Of a stretch of 64,000 nucleotides of DNA, positions 43,459-55,744 are shown one piece after another. Below the pieces are notes generated by a model. The model was not told the origin of the DNA and did not search any database. It worked only from the letters and a program-made list of their open reading frames with translations. This DNA is from Coriaria nepalensis. Taxonomy: Eukaryota > Streptophyta > Magnoliopsida > Cucurbitales > Coriariaceae. Both the position numbers and the translations under genes were made by a program. The stretch spans positions 7,003,501 through 7,067,500 of the forward strand of contig CP114491.1 in the NCBI GenBank assembly GCA_027186245.1. The letters run 5' to 3'. Each line of letters begins with the position of its first letter. Within the stretch, counting starts at the first letter, position 1.

Positions 43459-46400
43459 TGTTATGTATTTATCTGATCTTTTTAAGTAACTTCTTTTAAT
43501 TGCATCAATACAAATCAATGATCAAGAATTTCATAAAACTACAAATCTCTTTAAGCAGAATCAGAAAGATAGGGAGAAGAACACAAAAACACAATTTTAC
43601 CATGGTTCACCTCTCAAGATCATAAATCGATCAATCGAGACTATGTCCTCATTGAGTTCCACCAAATTAGTGAATTTTGTTAGTGAATTTTGTTGCACTA
43701 TGTTACTCAGTTTTATATACAGATTACAAGTATCAATTTCTTTCACACGACAATCATATTTTCACACATCTCAACCTAGCATTCAAGCAAATAAGATATA
43801 CACATAATGTTAAAGCAAAAAAACCGACTCACTCTAATTAAGATGATCACTTGAATCAGAACACCAAAAACCTAGATATCAAGAACCAATAGACAAACCT
43901 TAGAAATCATGAGAGAGAAATCATGACGCAAAAGATTGAAAAGAAAAAACTGACTGGTCAACATAGATATATATATGAGACAGGGTTAAATTTGTCAAAC
44001 CGGGTAGGGCCACAAATTGGTTTGCCACAATTGGAGTAAATAAACTTAACCTAATGGGCTATACCGAGCATTTAGGCTTCACCTGATTGACTATTGAGCT
44101 TATCAATATAAATCAACAAACCCCGCCTGAAGCATAAATCCGACAATCTGTCATATATATATATATCCATCCTCGTAACTTAATGTAGTGAAAACCATCC
44201 TAATTTAGTTTCATTGATCAAAGAGCTAGAAATCACTCTAGGTGCATCAAATCTAAGCAATGCTTGAATTTAGCTACGGTGATTGCCTTAGTTCCTATGT
44301 TTACAGGATTCTCTTCAGTTGGAACTTTGGAGATTTTTAATATACCATATGATAATTGATCACAAACAAAATGTTACTTCATATCAACATATTTAGTACG
44401 CTCATGATGTACCATATTCTTACTCAAGTGTATTGCACTTTGGTTATCTGATAGTGCAACACTCCTTGAATAATCCAATTTCTCTAGCAATCCCTTGTAG
44501 CCAAATTGCTTCTTTAAAACTATCGGTTATTGCTACATACTCTGCCTCGATAGAGGACAGAGCAACTAATGGATGTAATGAGTTTTCCAGCTTATACAAT
44601 TTTTGCCTAAAAGGAATTAGTAAGCCGTTGTTGACTTCTTTGAATGATGATCATCTACAAAATTTGAGTCCACAAAACCAACTAGAGAAAAATATTAATC
44701 CATTTTCCAAAGCTGAGTCTAATATTTGTTGTACAATTCAAATACCTAAGTAGCCATTTCAAAGCAACCCAATGCTCATAACCTAGATTAGACATAAACC
44801 TACTAATCAAGGATATAGCAAAAGACAAATTTGGTTTAGTACTTGTCATAGAGTACATTACCGATCCTGTTGCATCTGAATGAGATATATTCCTTCCATT
44901 TGGTTTAAGAGTTTAGATTGAGTTTTAGGCCCTTGAAGTTTACTTAATATAAAATGACTAGCCAATGGTAAGTTCTCTAGTTTATTCTTTGTCATGCCAA
45001 ACTTTGGTGCAACCTTTTTTAAGTAAGCAATTTGATGCAACCTAAGTAAACTTTTAAGTCTTTTCCTAAATATTTCCATTCCGAATATTTTCTTTGCGCT
45101 AGCTAAATCTTTCATATCAAACTATGTACTTAGTTTTGACTTTAAATCATTTATTTTCGATTTAGACTTGCTAATCAAAAGCATGTTTACACAAAGTAAC
45201 AAGTAAACATGTTCATTATGATAAACTATAAAGTCAAAGTCAAATTTACTTCTATTAAAATCAACTTTAGTTACGTATGCATCCAAACGTTTATACCGTT
45301 ATTTTGGATACTATTTATGACCATATAATGATTTATGTAGTACACACATAATTAGAATGTTTCTTATCTACAAAACCTTTTGATTGACTCATATGAATTA
45401 CTTCCTTTAATTCATCATGTAAGAATGCTATTTTTATATCTAATTATTCTAATTCTAAATCAAACTATGCAACCATTGACAACATCATTTTTATAGTCTT
45501 AATTTTACTACAGGTGAAAAAATCTCATGATAATCTATACCTTTCTTTTTTTTTTAGTAAACCTTTCGTTACTAACTTAGCTTTATATCTAAAAGGATTA
45601 TTTGAGATCATACATTCTTTGATCTTAAAGATCCATTTGCAATCAACCAGCTTACGTTTTTCCAATTAGGGTACTAATGACCAAGTTTTGTTTCTTGACA
45701 TAGAGGTTATTTATTCCTCCATTGCCAGCTGCCATTATTTCCTCTCTTTAGAGGACATGGAAGATTCATAATCCAGTGGTTTGGTTCCCTACACATCTAG
45801 ACACATAATTAGTACATTATATATAATATCAACATGAATATTTAAGGTTAGGAATAACATGTCTTTACCCCTATCTTGTACCAATTGATAATAAGAAATT
45901 TCATTATAATTTGATTGGTCTAAGACCTATATAGTATCACGACCAGTTTATTGACTATCGGTTGTGCATTGCACATCATCATCTAGTTAAATATCATTAG
46001 GAGGGTTGCCATCTGATTTCTGTCCACTTGGGGCAACAATGGTTGCAGGCTTCACCTTAATTGAGGTGCCACCACCAAAATTATTAGAAGAAGGTATATC
46101 ATTTGTATGACTAATAGTAGTGTTAGAAGGTATATGAGGGAAACTATTTTCATTAAAGATCATATCCATACTTATTATAATTCTAACACCTCCAACTTTC
46201 CTATCCTATAGTCTATAACCTTTTTTCCCTTCTTCATACCCAAGAAAAACACATCTTTGTGACCTAGGATTAAGTTTTCCATTAGATTTATGGGCATAGG
46301 TTGCACAATAAAAAAAATTCTCAAGTGACCTTAGATAAGTTTCCTTCCAATACATTTTTCTATTGAGCATCTTCGTAAGCAGTAGTCCTAACAACTTCAC

Positions 46401-49140
46401 CTAAAAGAGGTTTTGGCAATACTTAAGTAAACATTAGACATCTGACATTTTCTAATAAGGTCATATTCATTCTCTCAACTACCCCATTCTGTTGGGGAGT
46501 TTTAATCACAATTATATGTCTAAGGATTCCATTTTGCCTACAAAATTGATCAAAAATAGTATTACAAAATTTTAACTCATTGTTAGTTCTAAGGGTTTTT
46601 ACTTTCTTGTCAACCTGATTTTGTACTAGAATTTTCCACTCTTTGAACTTAGCTAAGTATCATCCTTAGATTTAAGTAAGAATACCTAAACCATCCTATT
46701 ATAGTAATCCACAATAGATATGAAAAATCTATTACCACCATTTGAGGTAGCCTTTTCAACCTCCCATAAATCAACATGCAAATATTCAAGACAATGTTTA
46801 GATAAGTATGTTCTTATAGAAAAACTAAATTTGTATTGTTTTCCTAAGATGTATGTTTTATAGAATGATAATGAGGAAATAGAATAATTACCAAGAAAGC
46901 CTTGTTTACCCAAAGCTTGTATTCTTTTCTCACTCATGTGACCTAATTTCAAGTGTCATGCATCTATCTTAACATTATTAGAAGAAATCAACGCATAATC
47001 TATTCTTGCAAAGAAATAATATCCACATAAGACATATTTACAATCCATTTTTCTTGATTCCTTTTAAGACAAGTCTATTATTTTTATATATAATCATACA
47101 ACCTTGTTTAATGGTATATGTATAGCCTGAATCATCTAGTATTCTTAGAGAGATCCAAGTTTTTTTTTCAAATCAAGAATATATCTTACTTTAGTTAAAA
47201 GTACAACATTCCTATCATGTAATTTTAATGATATATTACCAATACCAAGTACTTTACAAACATGATTGTCACCCATAAAAATAATGTCATTTTCAATTTC
47301 TTAAAAATTTTGAAACCAATTCTTATTAGGGCATATATGAAAAGTACAACCAGAGTCAAGTATTCACTCATGCACTTGGAAACAATTAGTACTTCACAAT
47401 TTGTATTGTTTCCATCTAGTAATATATTACCCTCTAAATTTGTTTGATCTAGTTTCTTAGCATTATTAAAGGCATAGCAATTTTTTTAAGGTATCCTAAT
47501 TTATTACAGTAATAACACTTTCACTTTCTAAATTCATCCTTTGATTTTTTCTTATTAGTGAACATTTTTTTTTACTAAATTTCTTAGTAGAACTATGTGG
47601 GTTATCCCTCTTATTTGCCTTACTTTTCACAAATATGTTACTATTATTTCTCTTCAAAGCATTTATCTCTGATTCCTTGGCTTTTAGTCCAACTATGACT
47701 AAGTTAACTCTAGAAACTACTCCAATGTACTTAAGTGATTTTTGTACTACTATATACTCATAACTAAGAGAATACAATAGAATCATGGCCTGAGAGGTGT
47801 CATCTCCTTTTAAAGTCAATACAAGTAATAAGAATTCATCCAAATTATTATCTAAATTCTTAAAACTATCCATCTTCCATAAAAATAAAGAACCTTTAAG
47901 AAAAACTAAGTTAATGACAGATTGAACAACATAGGTTGATTCTAACTTACCCTAGAGAGAGACAATTGTCTCTTCTCCATCAACCTTCCTTAGTACGTTG
48001 TTCGAGGGATTTAGGATGAGCAGATCATATACCCTTTGTTCTATTTAAGTTCTCTTTCCAATTGAGCTGTAGACTATTTCTTCGCATCTTCCTCTAGTGC
48101 CTCAAGAACCTTGGTATGGGACAAGAGTGCTCTCATTTTCTTTCACCATGTGCCAAAGTCAATCTTGTCGAGCAAGAATCTCCATTCTAGTAACACTCAT
48201 GTTTCACTTCTATGAAGAACTCTCACAAATCTTGCACAAGGTTTCTCAAACGGAATTCTCTCAGAAGCATAGAAAGCACACATAGAGAAAATTTGTTTTC
48301 CTTTGAGAAACCAAAATTAGAAATAACAAAATTGTTTTGATAGAAACCAATTTCAATCAATCAAGAATTTGTTTCATATGATCAATGCAATTAGGTCAGA
48401 AACACTGAAATTCTATCATGCTCAGCCTATTAGCAAATTAAATTTATATCATAAACATATCAATATATAAGAAAAAGATTCAAATTAAAAGAACCATAAA
48501 TTTTTGTTTTCATCCTAAACTTGGCTCTAATACCAATGTTATGTATTTATCTGATCATTTTAAGTTGCTTCTTCTTTTAATTACATCAATACAAATTCAA
48601 GAATTTCATAGAATTATATATCTCTTACAGCAAAATCAGAAAGATAGGGAGAAGAAAACAAAAATACGATTTTACCGTCGTTCATCTCTTAAGATCATAA
48701 ATCGATCAATCGAGGCCTCATCCACATTAAGCTCTACCAAATTAGTGGATCTTGCTACACTATGTTACTCAATTCCATATACAGATTACAAGTATCAATC
48801 TCTTATTTTCACAGATCTCAAGCTAACATTCAAATAAGTAAGATATATACAAAATCTTAAAGTGAGAAACACGACGCACTCTGATCAAGATGATCACTCG
48901 AAGAACACCAGAAACCCACATATCAAGAACTAATATCATAAACTCTAGATATCGTGAAAGAGAAACCATAACACTAAGAGATCAAAAAGAAAAAACTAAC
49001 TGGTCAACATATATTTAGATTTATATATAAGATCGGATTAAGTATGTCTCATCGGATTAAATAAACTTAACCTAATAGGTCATACAAAGCAGTTGGACTC
49101 CAAATTTACTATTTACTATTGGACTTATTATAAATCAACA
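43459..49140 (-). mobile_element. Ty1/copia (Tnt1/Tork-like) retrotransposon inserted antisense (copia-5)
   Basis: LTRs are 48537-49140 (5', minus orientation) and 43459-44118 (3'). In plus orientation both open TGTTATGTATTTATCTGATC and close AATCAACA, and they share long blocks. The primer-binding site, complement of TTGGTATTAGAGCCAA, is at 48521-48536, adjoining the 5' LTR. The purine tract (minus strand CAGGCGGGGTT) adjoins the 3' LTR. The flanking 5-mers are GCATG and GTACG, each one change from GTATG. The element sits in an intron of the AlkB-like gene, five bases from the exon. The LTRs differ at many positions, so the insertion is old. Confidence 0.92.
44433..47873 (-). pseudogene. Broken gag-pol of copia-5
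   Basis: On the minus strand: gag fragment 47873-47496 (UBN2-like, MILLYSLSYEYIVVQKSL) with a degraded zinc knuckle near 47515; a protease-like block near 47370 (DSGCTFHICP); an integrase zinc region and core at 46952-46686 (LKLGHMSEKRIQALGKQGFL, YLHVDLWE); integrase end 46400-46206 (RCVFLGYEEGKKGY); and reverse transcriptase to 44858 (MKDLASAKKIFGMEI), the last block recalling the tobacco Tnt1 lineage. RNase H follows to about 44430. Stops and frameshifts are frequent. Confidence 0.85.
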
Positions 49141-49701
49141 GTACGACATGCCCAATTTTTCCTACTAGTTATGAGTTGCATAATATATCCCACATTTGTA
49201 CATGTTTTCCCTTTCTTTTTTACTTAGTGAGATTTCTTTTTCCCTTTCTTTTAAACTTAGTGAGATTTCTTGGCCCTGCATTTTCTTTCACCTATGCGCT
49301 GCGTCTAATATTTCTTTCTAAAAGGTTGTACTCAAAAGATTAGTATATAATGTATATCAATGTCATCTTCCTCTGAATATCTACTGTAGGGTATCTGTGC
49401 ACACGTAGATCTCATACGATTTGAGGATGGAATTGCCATAGTCTCTCTAGAGTCTTCATGTGTTATGCATTTCACCTGGGTTAATGGAGTGATTTCCGAC
49501 TCTAAAACGGCCGGAAAATTCAAACCATTCGTTGCCAAAGTTCCTATATTTCTCACCGCAGGATCCTTAGTCCTAATGTCGGGAGAAACTCGGTATCTAT
49601 GGAAGCATGAGATAAATCGAAAACCTGGATTTCAAATATGGCATGGTCAAGAAGTTGCTCAAGAAAGGAGAATCTCTATCACTCTTAGAAACCTTTGCTA
49701 A

Positions 49702-50050
49702 GCCAATTAGCACAATTTACAGGTCCATCCTTACCTCCTTTTTTCTACTCTCTCTTCATAAATGGCTATAAAATTAAAGCCAAAATCCGACAACTTTCAT
49801 TGTTTTTATTGTGTTGTATAGTATTTTTCTAAATGTTTACCAAAAAAAAAAAAAAACAACAAACATACTCTCAGAACTTCCATCTCACACCAACATCACT
49901 ATATTACAAAAAAACTATATATACGCAGTGAGGATCTTTCTGAATCTCTCTTTAAGCAGAGAGAAGGGTAAGGATAACGAGCGCTCCCCCGTCAAGCGCC
50001 CGGGGGAGCAGCTGGGAACATTATTACAACCACTTGATTTTGAGTGGGTT
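49702..50050. other. Convergent 3' regions of the AlkB-like gene and TSPO
   Basis: Short spacer with a poly-A run at 49842-49856 and a GC-rich hairpin at 49983-50009. No gene. Confidence 0.5.
49983..50009 (-). other. GC-rich hairpin in the TSPO 3' UTR
   Basis: Perfect 9-bp stem GCTCCCCCG / CGGGGGAGC with a 9-base loop, 42 bases downstream of the TSPO stop codon. It stands out in very AT-rich surroundings. A transcript-level function (stability or processing) is possible but not shown. Confidence 0.5.
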
Positions 50051-50644
50051 CTAGATATAAACAAGTTTGAGGTTTAGAACTGCAAGAAAAGCTGTCCAAG
50101 CCAAACAAGGCATTACCAAATTACCAGCGATAGGTTTAACTTCCTTTGAGATCCGAGAGAACTTAATCAAAGCTCCAATGCATCCTAAACACACCAGCAA
50201 CCCAGCTCGACTGGAACCCGACCCGAATACAAGCGGATACCAAATCGAACTCAACCCGAAGTACGCCGAGTAAAGAGCGAGAGACTCGGGTTTCTTGTGG
50301 AATCCACCTTCGGCCCAAACCAGCCAGGCAGCAAGGCCCATCAGGGAACTTGATACCATGGAGAGTAAATGTAAGGCCCACATGGTTGGAAACCAGAAAG
50401 GCTTTTTTATGGGCCCGTAACTGTAGCCCGAACCGAAGCAGATAGTCAAGAAAGTGAGAGAAAGAGGGAGGGAAACTGCTATCACTAGTGACCTCAGTCC
50501 GCGTTTGGCCATGGCTGTTCTCTTGTCACGTTTGGTTCTGTTAGTGGTGGCGGAGCCGGAATTTGCGTCGGCGTTGTTGTCTTTCATTGTGGTTGTATCG
50601 GTGTCACCGTCGCTGACACGGTGTTTGAGGTCTTGAGAAGCCAT
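50051..50644 (-). CDS. TSPO: Tryptophan-rich sensory protein / translocator protein TSPO
   Basis: Membrane protein of the TspO/MBR family; the plant protein resides in the ER-Golgi, is induced by abscisic acid, binds haem and is removed by autophagy. Intronless, 197 residues, the usual plant length. The N-terminus has a plant-specific hydrophilic extension (about residues 1-48, Asp/Thr-rich). Five hydrophobic helices follow: LRSLVIAVSLPLSLTFLTIC; FPTMWALHLLSMVSSSLMG with AAWLVWAEGG; YSAYFGLSSIWYPLVFG; LLVCLGCIGALIKF; and LVMPCLAWTAFLAVLNLKL. The family motif W-x-P-T-x-x-(A/G) is present as FWFPTMWA. The start codon matches the family start MASQDLKHR. Three ABRE palindromes lie upstream. Confidence 0.95.
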   Translation of the reverse strand: MASQDLKHRVSDGDTDTTTMKDNNADANSGSATTNRTKRDKRTAMAKRGLRSLVIAVSLPLSLTFLTICFGSGYSYGPIKKPFWFPTMWALHLLSMVSSSLMGLAAWLVWAEGGFHKKPESLALYSAYFGLSSIWYPLVFGSGSSRAGLLVCLGCIGALIKFSRISKEVKPIAGNLVMPCLAWTAFLAVLNLKLVYI

Positions 50645-50746
50645 GGGAAAGAGGGAAAAGGCGAGAAAGAGTGTAAGTTGAGTATGAGCTTCAGGTGGGG
50701 GTTTGTATAGAACGACAGGTCTGTTTGGGAGGTGGGAAAATGAGAG

Positions 50747-50769
50747 ACACGTGTAACAAACACACGTGT
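50747..50769. promoter_or_regulatory. Paired ABRE/G-box palindromes in the TSPO promoter
   Basis: Two ACACGTGT palindromes, at 50747-50754 and 50762-50769, 15 bp apart and about 105-120 bp upstream of the TSPO start codon. ACGTGT is a core bound by ABF/AREB bZIP factors, which fits the known abscisic-acid induction of TSPO. Confidence 0.65.
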
Positions 50770-50909
50770 AAGAATATTATAGTAGCTCAAAGTGGATAGG
50801 AATGAAGCAAATTATTCTCTCTATCAGAAAATATGTCGATGGGTACAACATGAACAAGTGGCTTACTGACTACGTGTTTTCATGTGATGTTAGAGTTCCG
50901 GAGTCGAAC

Positions 50910-50917
50910 ACACGTGT
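50910..50917. promoter_or_regulatory. Third ACACGTGT ABRE palindrome
   Basis: Same 8-bp palindrome, about 270 bp upstream of the TSPO start. Together with the pair nearer the gene this makes three copies in 170 bp. Confidence 0.55.
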
Positions 50918-51120
50918 CTAACAACGTTGCAGGGAAAGTAATTGAACGACATGTCGGGCTTGACGTGTTGTGTTTGTGTTGGAGTCAACGTGGCACCTAA
51001 GTCAAATGTTTTAGATTCAGTGAAGGGGATATTTTTGTTTCCTTTGTAAAAAGATAATCAATTGAATAATCAGAATACTGAAGCCAAGTACAATTATTAA
51101 AAAGGATAAATAATACTTTG

Positions 51121-51180
51121 CCCTATTAAATTACTATATTATCATATTTAGTCTATTAAATTACTATATTATCATATTTA
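51121..51180 (+). repeat. 30-bp direct repeat x2
   Basis: Two adjacent copies of a 30-bp AT-rich unit that share 'ctattaaattactatattat' and differ only at the first two bases. Confidence 0.85.
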
Positions 51181-51620
51181 ACCTACTGAGCTATTACGTT
51201 TTAAAAATATCTCTTTTCAATAATTCTTAGGTTATGCTGTTTTTGGCATTACAACTTACAAGAGGGTAGTTTGGAGAAATGGTAAGTCTAATCTAAATGG
51301 TAGTTTAGGGGATAAAGTATGACTTGAGGGGAAAATTTGTGATTTGATAGTTTAAGGAGGTAAATTGTCATTGGGCCATTAAAAAACAAGTTTCCTTTAT
51401 CATGACTTGGGCTCGAGGACCCAAACGTAGATACAAAAATTACATGGTTGGACTTAGGCCTTCTAAGTTCAAAGTCTGCTCGACCCAACTGGATCCCAAC
51501 CAGACGGTCCAGATCTAAAGCTAAGGGCCTTGCAAAAACCCGGGTTAAAGAGCGCGGTCTCTATGAGTTGAAAGCTTGTTGACTTCAACCTGAAGGACTA
51601 TTCGACTGCAGAGAGAAGCC

Positions 51621-54600
51621 ATGGCAGGGCGATCAGCAAGACCTTCACAAAGATCTAGGTCTTCCCTCTCCAAATTCTATCTGAACCCTAAATTAGCATT
51701 TTCTTTAGCTTTAATTTTCGCTGATGCGCTCCTCGTCGCCCTCATCATTGCGTATGTTCCATGTAAGATTGAACCTTCCCCTCTCTCTCTCCCTCTATGC
51801 TGAATGTTATTGCGTCCTTTCTGAATTTTGAAGCTTTTAATTCCAGATACGAAAATTGATTGGGACGCCTACATGTCGCAGGTGTGTAAGTTTGTGAATA
51901 CTTTTTATTTTCCTATGTAATTTTTCTTGTAGAGATAAAATCCATTGGCTCTGAATATTATTCATTACGGATATGCAAGCACTGAAACATTACAGTGGAA
52001 TTTTGTTTTCAAGACTTCAAGTTGTGAACTTCTCTAATTTAAATTTTAGATTGTCATGCCTTTGCTGTACCAGAGCCGAATGATTTATATACACTCATTA
52101 TCTGATTTCTGGATTGCTTGAGCTAAATTTAGATATAATCGATTTAACAGGTTAGGGGATTTCTTGGAGGGGAAAGAGATTATAGCAACTTGAAAGGAGA
52201 TACTGGGCCTCTTGTTTATCCTGCTGGGTTTTTGTATATTTATTCTGCTATTCAGTATGTGACTGGAGGAGAGGTCTATCCAGCCCAGGTAGAAATTTTT
52301 CTTTTTTTTTGCTGTAGTTCCTTGAAGGTAATTTTAAATTTTGGTTGTTACAAGTTTAATTGGTGACTATTTTATAATTTATGTGGATTGATTACTAATT
52401 ATGGTGCGCTTGAAAGAGAAAAACTGAGCTGGTTTTCATTGAGAATGGAAGGAATTACAGACTGTAGATAGTTGACTTTGTAGCTGTTTCTAGTTACTGC
52501 TTAATTTCTTCATCTATAATATTGTAATCAGAAACACGGAACACGTGAGATTGTAATTGGGAATACACCTAGATATTGGTTTTAGCTACAATATTAGATT
52601 CAATCTAATAAAAAATGGCACTAATGACTCGGATATCTCCATTTAGGAGGATACTGAAAATATTTAGCAAAGGAAGATTATTTCATTGTTATGGTTCCTA
52701 CATAATCCTTAACTCGTGCAATACTTCGGGCTTACAACAATAAATTTAATTGTAGAGGCTGCAGTTTGTCTTTAGTTCTTGCATCTTTTACACTAATACT
52801 TTTCTTACCTCTTTTTGTGTGCAGATTCTTTTTGGTGTATTGTACATCATAAATCTTGGAATCGTCATTTTCATCTATGTGAAGGCTGATGTGGTACTTT
52901 TCTTTTTCCTAATCTTATTTTCTTCCTTCTCTTTTGGTGATAGAGTTACCAAGATGCAATGCTAATAATCTTGACATCTTAGCAGTTTGAGTTGTGTAAA
53001 TAAATGTTAATACTAATTTTTGTACTCGCACAGATGTATCATAAATCCTTGTTACATTTATTTTTTATTATACTAAAACACATATTTTTGGTTGAACTTA
53101 TGGGTTTATTTGTCCTCTGAAGTGAAGAGGATGTTGGCCAATTTTGTTCCATAATTAAAAAAATGTCAAAATTTCGTGCAGCTTCCATGGTGGGCTTTCT
53201 GCCTGCTCTGTCTTTCGAAAAGAGTGCACTCCATCTTTGTTCTTCGTCTCTTCAATGACTGCTTTGCCATGACCCTTCTTCATGCTGCATTGGCCTTATT
53301 ATCTCTCCAAAGATGGCATCTAGGCTTGATGGTTTTCAGGTATATTTGCCTCCTTGCTGTTCTTCTATGATAATTACAGGTAACTGGTTTATTAATCCTT
53401 TCCATTTACTCCTGCAGTGCTGCTGTTTCAATAAAGATGAATGTGCTCCTCTATGCCCCACCTTTGTTACTCCTTATGTTGAAGGTATATTAATTTCCAT
53501 TTGAACAGACAATTCAATTTTGTGAACTATAGATTGTGCATTAAGATTTCAGCTGTCACTCTTCTTCCTGTTCTCATTTTGTACAGACTATGGATGTTGG
53601 TGCAGTTATATCAGCTTTAGCCGGAGCAGCCCTTGTGCAGGTATTTACTCGTTTCTTTCATTCTCCATAGATTGATTACCATTTAGGCATTTAATTTTTT
53701 TGAACTATAGACGTCTTAGGTTTGATTTTACAATGTGATAAATTTTCTGTAGCAATTGCTTAACATATCATGCAGAGTCTTTTAGTGTATGAAATTGGAT
53801 GTATGTGATTTTTAGCTTCACTTTCAATGTGATTAGGTGAGTTGAACTTCAACTGCAAGATGGTGTTGTCACAGAGAAGATTGTATATAACATTAGCATC
53901 ATCTATTTGATGAAATGGATCTGCAGATTCTGTTGGGGCTGCCTTTTATAGTTTCATATCCAGTTGCATATGTATCAAGAGCCTTCAATCTTGGACGGGT
54001 CTTCATCCACTTTTGGTCCGTTAACTTCAAATTCATGCCCGAGCCAATATTTATATCAAAAGAGTTTGCAATTCTTTTGTTGACTTCTCACCTTCTATTG
54101 CTGGCGGCTTTTGCTCATTATAGATGGTGCAAGTAAGTATTAGAGTTTATTCTCTGAGCATTAAAGACATTCAGTGAGAAGATTTTTTTTTTTTTGAAAT
54201 CTGGGAATGAAATATTGAACATCTTACTTTTCAAAGTATGTAATAGTTGCACATGAAAGTACATTACTAATATTCTACATGCCACCTTCTTAGTAAATAA
54301 CTCGTGTCTGTATATGTTCACTTTCCTGCAGGCATGAAGGAGGGCTTTTGAGTTTCTTGCATACCAAACTGGTCTCTATAAAGCTTAAACTTGCTTCTAC
54401 AAGTTCATTCTTCATTAAAAACACAGGCACTACAAATTCTTCCATCAAGATTCTCAATACTGAACGTAAGTCTTGGACCTCCAAAAAGTCTCCAGGGAGG
54501 ATTTCTTCCTCACTCATTTCCTCCTAGTGGAGTTTATTTATTTATTATTACTTTTCTCTAATCCACCAAATCTTGATTCAGATATTGCAACAACCATGTT

Positions 54601-55157
54601 TGTTGGGAACTTCATTGGCATTCTATGTGCCCGATCATTGCATTATCAGTTCTACTCCTGGTAAGTGGTAGACCCTGAATTGAATTCCTTTAAAATGCAA
54701 TAATTTTGGAAAAAAGGAACAAAACAAAACGAAATGGGCTCAATAACAATCAATTTTTGGTAATATGACCCATTTGCAAGAATTCCTCGACCATCTGTAG
54801 CTCCATAAGAACAAGGTTATAGCAATATCTTCGTCTGCCTCTTTATGCAGGTATTTCTATAGCTTACCATATCTATTGTGGAGAACTCCATATCCAACAC
54901 TACTACGGTACTGTTCTGAACGAGTAATTGTTTCAAAATCTGAGGCACACAAATTTGCAATTCAATGTATGTTTTTTACATCTTGCAGAGTGCTTTTGTT
55001 CGTAGGGGTCGAGTATTGCTGGAATGTGTATCCTTCAAATTCGTATTCCTCTTCAGTTCTTCTCTCCCTCCATTTAGTAATCCTTTGGGGTCTATGGTCT
55101 GGCCCCTCTGAATATCCTTATGTTGACAGACAATCATCAACCAGAAAGGCCAAATAA
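51621..55157 (+). CDS. ALG3: Dol-P-Man:Man5GlcNAc2-PP-dolichol alpha-1,3-mannosyltransferase
   Basis: ER multi-spanning enzyme that adds the first lumenal mannose (alpha-1,3) from dolichol-phosphate-mannose during N-glycan precursor assembly. Twelve exons: 51621-51762, 51847-51881, 52151-52288, 52825-52893, 53182-53339, 53418-53484, 53587-53640, 53927-54132, 54332-54465, 54582-54660, 54851-54907 and 54989-55157. They join in phase to 435 residues, near the roughly 438 of Arabidopsis. Signature blocks are [12 protein letters not shown] and [19 protein letters not shown] (a lumenal loop near the N-terminus with the conserved acidic residues), then [64 protein letters not shown] and [10 protein letters not shown]. 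About ten hydrophobic segments are visible. It ends in a basic RQSSTRKAK, a plausible ER-retrieval-type tail. No breaks seen. Confidence 0.96.
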
Positions 55158-55690
55158 TTTTATTTTATTTTTCAAAAATAATTTATACTTTTTTTAATTC
55201 AAACCAAGCCGGAGACTTGATCAAATGTACAGAGTCTGTCTTGATTTTGACGATTTATGCTCTATCTAGTTTATACTCTCCACGAAAGCAATTTCAGTGA
55301 ACCTCTTAAATAAATTATTTTGTAAGATAAAAATGACATTTAAACCATACTTAATCAATAATTGGGGGTCTGTCTTTGCCTCCTTTTTTTTTTTTTTTTT
55401 TATGTTCTTTTCGAAACATTTGATCTATTCTAAGACCTATCATTTCTCATGTTTCTATCAAAGAAAATCAAATATCCTAATGAAGAAAAATCAGAGAATA
55501 AGATATTTATATAAACGAAAAAAGATAAATTAAAAAAAATAATAATAAAAAGAAAAGAAGAAGGAAAGTCCTAAACAACTTTCTATACCACTAGTTTACG
55601 AATAACCCAATTAATAGAAACCCCTTCACATTACAGATTTATTCAAAATATTACAAACTAAGATAAGAAAAACTAAAGACAGAAGAAAGA

Positions 55691-55724
<34 letters not shown>

Positions 55725-55744
55725 TAAGCACACCACACAATGAC
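55158..55744. other. Convergent 3' regions of ALG3 and RALF
   Basis: AT-rich, with a T17 run at 55384-55400 and an (AAT)n microsatellite. No gene. Confidence 0.5.
55690..55723 (+). repeat. (AAT)11 microsatellite
   Basis: About eleven uninterrupted AAT units in the 3' UTR side of the RALF gene; likely polymorphic. Confidence 0.9.

Larger units (their letters stand above)
43304..49701 (+). pseudogene. AlkB-like 2OG-Fe(II) oxygenase gene, split by copia-5 and lacking its 5' end
   Basis: Two exons of one gene lie on either side of a 5.7-kb retrotransposon. Exon A (43304-43453) is 50 open codons with LLPSNLLRRDPFFDQL and ANVYQQAE. Exon B (49390-49701) starts GICAHVDLIRFEDGIAIVSL and ends ERRISITLRNLC then TAA. 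Together they give the double-stranded beta-helix core of AlkB-type dioxygenases: the H-x-D iron pair (HVD), the distal His in WKHEINR, and the Arg pair of RRISITLR for 2-oxoglutarate. The joint E|GI is in frame and the acceptor is CTACTGTAG. The donor is GC (GAG|GCATG), five bases before the LTR. No start or N-terminal exons are found after TPK. It may be dead, or spliced over the element; the substrate is unknown. Confidence 0.75.
50645..51620. promoter_or_regulatory. Divergent promoter region of TSPO and ALG3
   Basis: About 975 bp between two divergent start codons. The TSPO side has the ABRE cluster. The middle (51121-51180) is a perfect or near-perfect 30-bp direct repeat. The ALG3 side shows no recognised element. 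Confidence 0.5.

Noticed and set aside
50163..50381. Overlapping 72-codon minus-strand ORF in TSPO
   Set aside because: Another frame of the TSPO coding sequence.
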